From Tubulanus polymorphus (taxonomy: Eukaryota > Nemertea > Palaeonemertea > Tubulaniformes > Tubulanidae): DNA of 64,000 nt. A program made the translations under genes and the position numbers. Of the stretch, positions 47,401 to 64,000 are shown piece by piece. The stretch is taken from NCBI RefSeq assembly GCF_964204645.1, contig NC_134029.1, forward strand, positions 8,484,850 through 8,548,849, in the 5' to 3' direction. The stretch's first letter is position 1; each line of letters begins with the position of its first letter. The notes beneath the pieces were generated by a model that saw only the letters and a program-made list of their open reading frames with translations, ran no database searches and had not been told where the DNA came from.

Positions 47401-47683
47401 TGACCCCAGGATTCGTTCATATTCGAGTTCCTCTGTAGTCCATAGAGCCAATAAATACCGTCGGCAGCCGCAAAATAATTGACTGACATGACACGGACTT
47501 GACGGCGAGAAGAAAGGAAGCACCGACCGGTGCGCTGGCGGCACGCTTGTTTTTGGGAGCTTACCTGTAGTAATACACATCGGTTTTTCCGGCAGATAAA
47601 CCGGATTTTCTGATAATTTCTTCCCTTTTCCAACCAGAAGGCAAGCCGGCGCAAACCGAAAACCTTCTTTCAACCACGCTCAT
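41470..47683 (-). CDS. MBD2/3: methyl-CpG-binding domain protein MBD2/3
   Basis: The NuRD-complex protein that links methylated DNA to histone deacetylation. Coding exons on the minus strand: 47683-47565, 45592-45474, 45099-44957, 44210-44120, 43830-43676 and 41568-41470, all with GT-AG borders and consistent phase, giving 241 codons. The MBD spans residues about 8-75 (GLPSGWKREEIIRKSGLSAG, then SFDFRSGK). The conserved middle RQTASIFKQPVT follows in exon 3, then LFWEKRLQGL, then GIGPALTDENLL and QKNPGVHINADQP. The C-terminal coiled coil DDDVRRQEQKVIDARRRL (about 214-232) is the p66/GATAD2-binding helix. K33 and Y37, the pair that separates methyl-binding MBD2 from MBD3, are of the MBD2 type. 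The final exon reads into TAA at 41472-41470, but an excellent donor GTAAGT overlaps it at 41473, so a further exon is possible. Confidence 0.93.
41946..43356. mobile_element. composite repeat element containing a tandem array
   Basis: Lies in MBD2/3 intron 5. The left edge has caccatgcccacttggg. The right edge has gactaaagtcccaagtgggc preceded by ggacggacgacggacg, so cccacttggg/cccaagtggg are inverted. The core is the 154-bp array at 41998-42765, followed by about 550 bp with the phrase ggccatcttgantcyga used twice. A second, solo left end lies at 43521-43620. This architecture (short ends, central tandem repeats) recalls Helitron-like pearl elements of molluscs, but I cannot place it. Confidence 0.5.
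41998..42765. repeat. five-unit tandem array, about 154 bp per unit, with CTCF-like cores
   Basis: Unit anchors at 42021, 42175, 42329, 42483 and 42633 (spacings 154, 154, 154, 150). Units 2 and 3 are nearly identical; 1, 4 and 5 are more diverged. Each unit carries, on the minus strand, a CACCAGGGGGCG-like core: unit 3 exact, unit 5 CCACCAGGGGGCGT (13 of 14 to the CTCF core), and units 1, 2 and 4 with one change each in the 12-mer. The rest of each unit is AT-rich (caatcatagaacatgtca, ttgcaattgat). Confidence 0.85.
43521..43620. mobile_element. solo left end of the composite repeat
   Basis: Aligns with 41943-42040: ctaatggtcactcagacaccatgcccact corresponds to ctaggggtccagggacaccatgcccact, and cttcaatatacgataccactcagtgacca to the first array unit. 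The CTCF-like core is destroyed. It lies 56 bp downstream of the exon 5 donor of MBD2/3. Confidence 0.55.
44278..44556. mobile_element. TTCCCTGA-rich MITE in MBD2/3 intron 3
   Basis: 279 bp. Left end CAGGGTGGCCAGTTTC, right end cagttgcaaacctg (mutated). The interior has aaattccccgagtttccctc and aagatttccctgatttc. The flanks show similar but shifted ccattca/ccattta. Confidence 0.65.
44635..44735 (-). mobile_element. tRNA-like SINE, copy 1
   Basis: On the minus strand the A-box-like gctagtgtggctgggttt is followed by a B-box-like caggtgcgaatccctgcc. The same order occurs at 48800-48890 (+) and, shortened, at 44866-44940 (+). It lies in MBD2/3 intron 3. Confidence 0.5.
44866..44940 (+). mobile_element. 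tRNA-like SINE, copy 2 (shortened)
   Basis: Contains gctagtgtgggagggtttca and ccatcaggttcgagggagg, matching the other two copies but missing a few bases around the B box. It ends about 17 bp from MBD2/3 exon 3 (44957). Confidence 0.45.
45690..46070. mobile_element. TTCCCTGA-rich fragments in MBD2/3 intron 1
   Basis: The phrases ctttcctgatatttccctg (about 45705) and caaattccctcattttcaag (about 45982) are dispersed remnants of the hAT-like family. The rest of this 1.97-kb intron (45593-47564) holds a weak tRNA-like segment near 46285 (ggtggttaagtgg) and otherwise nothing recognisable. Confidence 0.4.
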
Positions 47684-48034
47684 CTCCTTCGATGGAAAAA
47701 CACGATGTTTTGGGGCGAAATTATACGAAGAATTTCAATAGCCGAACAACAAAGATTTAGCGTAGTGAATTCTGCGCGTCGGAAATAGTCCGACAGATTT
47801 ATAACACCGATTATAGATCCAAAGAGAGATTTCATATCTAATTACACAATTTTATCTAAATAGCAATTTATAGATATGATTTTAGATATATTGCATTAGC
47901 TACTAATTATTTCGGATGATCGAATGAATATGAAATAGCGCTTAGTTTCTTTTTCTTTTAACAGGGGGCAGCGGCTGACGGTAACCCGGAAGTGATCCTC
48001 CTTGTCAGCTGAATTGAATAGATGAAATGTCCAA
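47684..48034. promoter_or_regulatory. bidirectional promoter region MBD2/3 - HSD17B4
   Basis: Only 351 bp separate the two start codons. A strong ETS/GABP-type site ACCCGGAAGTGA lies at 47984-47995, 40 bp before the HSD17B4 start. A splice-acceptor-like tctttttcttttaacag at about 47947-47963 suggests that the HSD17B4 transcript may instead begin upstream with a non-coding exon. No TATA box is evident for either gene, which fits housekeeping promoters. Confidence 0.6.
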
Positions 48035-58501
<10,467 letters not shown>

Positions 58502-58551
58502 ACAATCATTCCTTCTTGACAAATCAACCGACAATTGAGAAACTTTGTTAC

Positions 58552-58557
58552 AATAAA
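58552..58557 (+). terminator. HSD17B4: HSD17B4 poly(A) signal
   Basis: AATAAA 51 bp after the HSD17B4 stop codon. A second AATAAA on the same strand at about 58750 lies inside the SSR2 3' UTR region and would give an overlapping transcript. Confidence 0.65.
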
Positions 58558-58734
58558 CTTTCGGGACGTTATGAGTAATGAAATAATCTAAAATAGCATC
58601 TCCGGTGATTTAAACTTCTCATGTAGTATCCACAAGAATCCAAGAATAAGAACAAACCACCATAGTTTCCTTTGAACTAAAAACAGGTTGTCGAATAGAA
58701 TCAATAACAAAATATATATAATTTTTACAAAATT

Positions 58735-58744
58735 TTTATTTATT
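58735..58744 (-). terminator. SSR2: SSR2 poly(A) signals (two overlapping)
   Basis: TTTATTTATT on the + strand gives two overlapping AATAAA hexamers on the minus strand, about 60 bp after the SSR2 stop. The two genes thus converge with less than 200 bp between their likely poly(A) signals. Confidence 0.6.
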
Positions 58745-58799
58745 GTATCAATAAAATTAAGTTAAGTAAAATATACAAATGGGATTGCAATAGTTTTCT

Positions 58800-60956
58800 C
58801 TAGTTTTTCTTTGGTTTCAACTGTTCGTACTTGGATTTGCTGCCCCACCATAGAAGGAACGGAATTCCGAGGGATGGTAAAGTCATCACAGCGAATGCTC
58901 CCCAATCGAGCTGAAATGATCAGTGAATTTTGTCCTAATTAAGTTACTCAAATACATGATTTTTATTGTCAAGACGAAGGATACTTAATCAGGGTGACCA
59001 CTTTCCTCGCATTCACAAATGGTTTCCTAATTTGCCATGTGATTACCGGTTCACAAATAGCATTTTACAGTCAATAGCATTATCCAAATCCCCTGAGTTT
59101 TCAAGGTTTTTGGTAAAATTTTACACATTCAGACTCCCTAAGTTTCCCTGACTTTTATCTCGATTTTTCTTATACCCTCAGTTAATTAGCAAGGAGTCAA
59201 CTGTATTTCCCTCTGCAGATGGTGCTAAGGTCGTAAGTTCTTGAAGGCAGTTCCAGGGTCTTGTTACTTACACATTACAGTGGGTTTAAATCTAAGTTGA
59301 TAATCCGATTAGCTATGCAATAAGTTTACTTAAAACTGATCTAAACTCATTTTTAAGCCCCTAGTAACCAAGCGAAACATACCATGTGAGGTGAAAATCT
59401 CCTTTCGTATTCTTTGCTTGGAATGACTTCTCTGTGTCCTGGTGCACTAGTATGTCCAAACTAAAAATACAGATTTCAAATCATTTTCAAAAATGAGGCC
59501 TTTCTGAAATTGCTATCCCCTGCCAATGAAAGAAATACTTTTACAATTGATAATTTTGACTCAAAAATTTTCTTCGGATTAAGTAAAATTTGAATCATGA
59601 ATAATACTTCACATGGTTCCAGGTTAAATGGACCAAATGAAGTGAAAATCCGGAGTGCAGAATCTGAAGCAAGTTCTACTCTAGTTCCATTCCTATGATT
59701 GTGCAACCTCGCATTACTAAGACAAACTGAAAAATACACTTACAATTGTTTCTTTACTGTCTTCAGTGGATTGGTAATGAAGTTCCCCCGATGTAAAGTT
59801 GTAGACGCCGTAATTGGTCGGTTTCAAGATAACCACGTGGCTCACGTTGCTTCCTCTAAAGATTCACGAGTCAAGGAAACAAAACATTTTTAAGCATAAT
59901 TTTCAGATAAAAAGCTTTGCTTCTCAGAGATTCTGGGAATCTTTTTATGGTCAAGGTCCAGTTTCAGAAAAAAGTTCAGCTTAAGATTTCGGCTTACTAA
60001 CACTATTGGTTACTTCACATAGTCAATGAAGATAACAGATAAAACTTAATTGAATTTAAACTTTTCAAAGAAACTGAAACCAGATATGTGAAACATGGTT
60101 ATAAGGGCTGTTGCAAAAATAGCTTTTAGTTCAAGTAGTAATACAAATTTATGAGTTTGCTGCCAACAACCAATAAACAGTTTAAATCTACAGGTTCGGA
60201 TCAGTCTCTTTGTGCAGATGATAGATGTGAATTACATCTGTTGCAACACATGTAGTACATGGCCTATCATTCTTGAATTTCATTATTCTCAAATATTAAA
60301 ACAAGTTTTGGACATTTTGCTCGAATTAAAGGAGTTTCAAGCACCTTAAAAAGCATTCCAGTTAGGTAGGGACCCTCTAACCAGAGACATACAATTTTTA
60401 CAAATATCATGTAAGGATACGGTGCAATTCGTTCCCATTTTACGTTCAGCATTCCGATTACTCGATCAAAATCTTGCTCGGGGAATGATTCGTCGTTTAA
60501 CTTTACGTTGAACGCAGCACTGAAAAACAAAACACAAAATAAGATATCAAATATGCAGATAGACGATAGGCGAATTTTGTTTGTACACAGTCAGCCAATT
60601 ACTCTCCTAAGTAGGCCTAAATAAGATTTCTGCGGAACACCAAAGTAAAAAACTTTAGAAAATCATCCTCTTTCTACCAATTGGTTATATTTGGGGCGGC
60701 TCATTTCATAATAATATTTCGATTCGGGGGCCAGTCATGGCTTAGATTAAGACAAGATCAGTCTAGTGAGTAATTTGAAAACTTACCCTCCACCAACGTT
60801 GTAGATACTGTACTCCACAGTAAGTTCTTTACCCTCGACGATGTATGGGTTCAACACATTTTTCGAGGCTAACAACCTGGCAGTGGAATCATCGTTATCG
60901 GCAGTATTGGTTCCGAAAACAACGGCTAATACGAACAATGCAATCAAACCCCTCAT
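58800..60956 (-). CDS. SSR2: translocon-associated protein subunit beta (TRAP-beta, signal sequence receptor 2)
   Basis: A single-span ER membrane protein of the TRAP complex, which assists Sec61 in moving nascent proteins into the lumen. Coding exons on the minus strand: 60956-60787, 60519-60421, 59855-59744, 59460-59383 and 58910-58800, with GT-AG borders and matching phase, giving 189 residues (human 183). The N-terminus [15 protein letters not shown] is a signal peptide. The luminal domain contains ARLLASK, YNVGGG, FPEQDF and [13 protein letters not shown]-glycosylation sequons lie at N93 (NVS) and N109 (NFT). The FSPHM segment precedes a membrane span (about 158-176, [17 protein letters not shown]) and a basic cytosolic tail KPKKN. 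An acceptor cag directly before the ATG implies a 5' UTR intron. Part of a GGCCAGT-type repeat (60729-60780) lies about 6 bp from the exon 1 donor. Confidence 0.96.
58985..59175. mobile_element. TTCCCTGA-rich MITE in SSR2 intron 4
   Basis: Left end cagggtgaccactttcctc, with interior aatcccctgagttttcaagg and agtttccctgacttttatctc. The right end is eroded. Confidence 0.55.
59946..60082. mobile_element. short inverted-repeat element in SSR2 intron 2
   Basis: ggtccagtttcagaaaaaag at the left and ctttcaaagaaactgaaacc-like sequence at the right are inverted copies; the centre contains ctattggttacttcacat. A diverged relative may lie at about 30008-30170. Confidence 0.5.
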
Positions 60957-61576
60957 CTGAAAAATGAATTAAACATATATATGATAAATGTGGTAACCGG
61001 TGATGTCGGACATCAAAATACACCAAGTTTCCATGATTTTGAGAACCTTACTCCCAACCAAAATTGGAAACATGCAGCTGATCTATGTTCTTAAGTGAGT
61101 GACTGGTAGTTAAAGACTTAGTAAGTATACTACTAGAACTTAGAGTCAGCAATTACAATCAATGGTCAAATGATGATATCATTCACTGACGGTGACACTG
61201 CAACCACCACCAATCCAAGACTAAAATTAAAAACAAGGCCAAGGGTGACCTAACTAAACTGCTGTCTTACCCCAACCACTGCCTAAAAAAGGTCTGTCCA
61301 GAATAAGTGAACAGAAGTGCGGTGGTGCACGCACACGCAAGCGCACTGGACTGTGTGGAGAAACAGGTGGTTTGTCTTTGAAAAAAGTGGATGGATAGAT
61401 GATGGATTGCCTGGGAATTTTGGAGAGTCAAGCAAGCCAAGGTACTTGGTGCAGAAGGCATCTAATTCGTTCACTACTCATTTACAAAAAAGCATTGTAC
61501 GCAACGTATCGATTCATTCTCGACCAAATATGACGAAAATGGCCAAAAATAATTGAATTGACGGTGGACAGTTTAC

Positions 61577-61640
61577 CTTTTCAGTACACACAAACCAACA
61601 CAACCCGGAAGAGGAAGTAACGTGCCACGACACATGTAGG
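61577..61640 (-). promoter_or_regulatory. SSR2: probable SSR2 5' UTR exon and promoter
   Basis: On the minus strand a donor-like ctgaaaag/GTAAAC is at 61577/61576, preceded by an acttcctcttccgggttg block (61603-61620) with tandem ETS-type GGAA sites and a pyrimidine-rich start. This would splice to the acceptor directly before the start codon at 60956. The transcript start is not fixed by sequence. Confidence 0.5.
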
Positions 61641-62351
61641 CGGCAGTGCGGTATAAACAATTCCTCACGTGCCGCTATACGCGCTTGGTCTAAAAAATCT
61701 AAAACCACCGAGTATCAATTTTAAAAAGTTTTTCGACAATTCTTCTGGTAATGAATAGTAGAATATTGATGTTATTTTAATGGAAAATTTTATTTTCTTG
61801 TAAATAAAACTATATTGCATTGACTCTGGCAGGTGAGGATTTTGACAGCTGACGCAATTAGCGCAGCGCCCTCTGTTCAAACAAGTGTGTGCGGTAATGA
61901 TGCAAAATATTCCACTCTGCGAGCTATTGGCATTCCAAGTTTTCTACACGACATATAATTCGATGTTCGATTAACGTGTTGCAGTGAATAGTTATCAAAT
62001 ATCGTTCGTGAATTCTGCAAAATCTTCAATGTTTACTAATAATTTGACAGTTCCCAGGGCAGAACAACGTTAGCCAATCAGGATAGGCGATTTCAAACGG
62101 GCACTTGCGCTAACGGCCGGTCAGGTAGTGTCAGCCAATCAGGGTGCGCGCTTTCAAACGGGCACTTGCGCCAGAAACGAGCTTTGTTTACGTCAAGAGG
62201 GAGAAAGAAACATCAGAACAGAACTAATACTAGAATTTATCAGCCGAACATTTGCGGAGATCTCAGAAATGCTGCTTTAAGTAAGAAAAGAGTAAGAGAG
62301 GAAAGCTTCGAGAGAGGAGGAGGAAAATTCATTCGGGCAGAATAAGAGAGT
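61641..62351. promoter_or_regulatory. divergent intergenic region SSR2 - unknown gene
   Basis: About 700 bp between two divergent genes. It holds a duplicated block (62072-62173) with CCAAT boxes, an AG-rich segment (62280-62330) just before the start codon at 62352, and a partial CTCF-like cagagggcgc on the minus strand (about 61865-61874). Confidence 0.45.
62072..62173 (+). repeat. duplicated CCAAT-containing promoter block
   Basis: Two copies of an about 41-bp sequence, at 62072-62112 and 62133-62173, offset by 61 bp. Each reads agccaatcagg, then 5 variable bases, then tttcaaacgggcacttgcgc. The core is an NF-Y-type CCAAT box followed by TTTCAAA, whose reverse strand TTTGAAA resembles a cell-cycle homology region. 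Confidence 0.7.
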
Positions 62352-62498
62352 ATGGGACCGGTAGCTTTTGCGTTAGTGGAGAAAATGGGCGATTTCGACG
62401 ACCACTTTACTGTTACATCTGACAGCAGTATCCATCACCCAGTTAGCCTTGTTGTTGATATGATGAAAACCGATGAAGATAACTTCCAGGTAGCGGTG
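62352..62498 (+). CDS. first coding exon of an unrecognised gene (partial)
   Basis: ATG at 62352 opens a frame of 49 codons up to the donor GTGAGT at 62499. An alternative donor GTAGCG lies at 62490. The peptide starts MGPVAFALVEKMGDFDD and continues with an acidic, serine/threonine-containing stretch (FTVTSDSSIHHPVSLVVDMM). A second in-frame ATG (MGDFDDHF) lies at codon 12. No signal peptide or membrane segment is evident. The rest of the gene would lie downstream, partly beyond the window. I do not recognise the family. Placement right after a CCAAT-rich divergent promoter supports a real gene. Confidence 0.5.
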
Positions 62499-64000
62499 GT
62501 GAGTATATTTTGATATATGGCTGAAAATCCCAGAGATTTTCGAAGTTTCAAAAAGGCAGGGTCCACTCATGTCAGAGCCAACGCAAAACAGGAACTGAAG
62601 AAATGAAATTGATTACTTAGATGGGGAGGTACACTCGGTCATCCTTATTACCGAGATGGTATTTTAGAATTAGAGATCAGTTTCAGGCACTCGTAGTGGT
62701 GTAGAGGGTTCGAATACAGAATAGCTCATTTTTCAATTTAGCCTACAAAGAAATATCAGGCAAAAGTGTAGTCTGAATACCAGTTGTTGTTACCGGTTCC
62801 CTACAACGTCTGACGCTAAGTATCATAGAGAGGTTAACTCCCGTTAATTGCAATGCAACAACTGATTTTAGTGTAAAATCAAACCTTTGTACTAAAATAA
62901 ATAAATAAGTTACCTTGTTGACTTTTGAAAACGTGTTTTATCATAATATTTTTGATGATTTAAATCGTGAACCGGAGAATTTATCAATTTGATTTGAATT
63001 GAATTGATTGCACAAGATTTCCAAAATCGGCATTTGGTTGTAGCAATTAGAAATTGCTTCCAACGCGCCTGGGTACTAGACTAGCAAAAGTGAAACAAAT
63101 TGAGGCAGTCAAATCTACGAAAATGATACAAACGATAGAAACATTACATTAACTTACTGAATTTGTTGAGCATGAGCATCAAATTTCTAAATCTGCCTTT
63201 GGTTTAATGCCAGTCAAATTAAAAACAAACCAATGTAACCAATTATCCACGCTACACGTTAATGGCGTATCTGCAGGCCTGAGTTTAAGCGTAAAACGAT
63301 TTAGGCCTAGTTCGAATTGTTTTCGACATTTTAAAAGTGAAGTAACCTTAGCAATTACATCGCAGTTAGAGCTTGAAATCTATGGTCCGACTTGACACAG
63401 GTTTTAGTCTCAGCCCTCAAAATGGCTCAACGTTGGATATTGCACAAAATTTATGATCAAATCTCTGTCCAGATCGGATGGTAGTTTAATCAAGCCAGTT
63501 GGCCTGTAATTGACTTTGTTCCATATAAAAAGAAGGGCATTAGCACAGGCACAACAGTGTAAAATATTCTCCATAGAAGCCGAAAATAGGCATTGGCTTT
63601 AGTATAAACACGTTCTGTTTTTGGTTTTAAATTTAGCGTTTGATCTGCTATGTATAAATACATTCTGAGCGATCACCTGTTGAGAGAAAAATGAAATTGA
63701 CTTTTAAGTTTCTTTGTTATTGAAATAAGAACACTTTCAGGCTATTTCAAGATTTATATAACTTAACCCCCCAACCTAAGGACTGGTGTCCTTACGTAAT
63801 ATGTTTGATCACAGCTTGTGACACAAGATGTTCGTTTGGAACGATTTCGTAATCTATATCAGAACATCGTTTATTGTGAATAACTAACTGTTTGTGTTAC
63901 TGTTGTTAGGAGAGTAGATTCTCTCAGAACAACACACACTGGCATTGACTGCTGCTACAACTAGGATTGGGTCTAATTAGCATGATAATGGCAAATATCG
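62499..64000. other. probable first intron, no exon recognised
   Basis: AT-rich sequence without repeats I can name. The open frame 63207-63395 (+) has no upstream acceptor of note and no family resemblance. Further exons of the gene starting at 62352 are not identifiable here. Confidence 0.45.

Overview
The window is animal nuclear DNA. Protein-coding sequence is cut into small exons with GT-AG introns, genes sit on both strands without operons, poly(A) signals are AATAAA-type, and non-LTR retrotransposon remains, MITEs and tRNA-like SINEs are abundant. Three recognisable genes (an MBD2/3 methyl-CpG-binding protein, HSD17B4 and SSR2) have short introns. Together with the repeat types this suggests a marine invertebrate, perhaps a lophotrochozoan, but the species cannot be fixed from the sequence alone.

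Positions 1 to about 41.4 kb are gene-poor. I found no convincing gene there, only two weak candidate terminal exons (34,146-34,300 and 37,404-37,511). The space is a mosaic of unique, often CpG-rich islands and transposon debris: seven copies of a TTAA-flanked piggyBac-type MITE, about eleven copies of a MITE ending in AGCCRCGATCACA, several TTCCCTGA-rich elements with hAT-like CAGGGTGGCCA ends, pogo-like and Harbinger-like short elements, a tRNA-derived SINE split by an insertion, and two decayed LINE copies. Three perfect matches to the 14-bp CTCF core lie in this part, all on the + strand.

Positions 41.4-62.5 kb form a compact gene cluster. MBD2/3 (minus, 6 exons found) is head to head with HSD17B4 (plus, 23 exons, 737 codons), with 351 bp between their start codons. 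HSD17B4 is tail to tail with SSR2 (minus, 5 coding exons plus a probable 5' UTR exon), with 298 bp between their stop codons. SSR2 is in turn head to head with the first exon of an unrecognised gene at 62,352 (plus), whose upstream region carries a duplicated CCAAT-containing block. The genes are housekeeping in nature: chromatin repression by the NuRD complex, peroxisomal beta-oxidation, and protein translocation at the ER.

The most unusual structure is inside MBD2/3 intron 5. It is a five-unit tandem array of about 154 bp per unit, and each unit carries a CTCF-like core (CACCAGGGGGCG or a near variant) in the same orientation. Other notable points are triple-nested transposons, an internal palindrome repeated within every well-preserved piggyBac-type MITE, and the predicted methyl-CpG-binding competence of the MBD protein.
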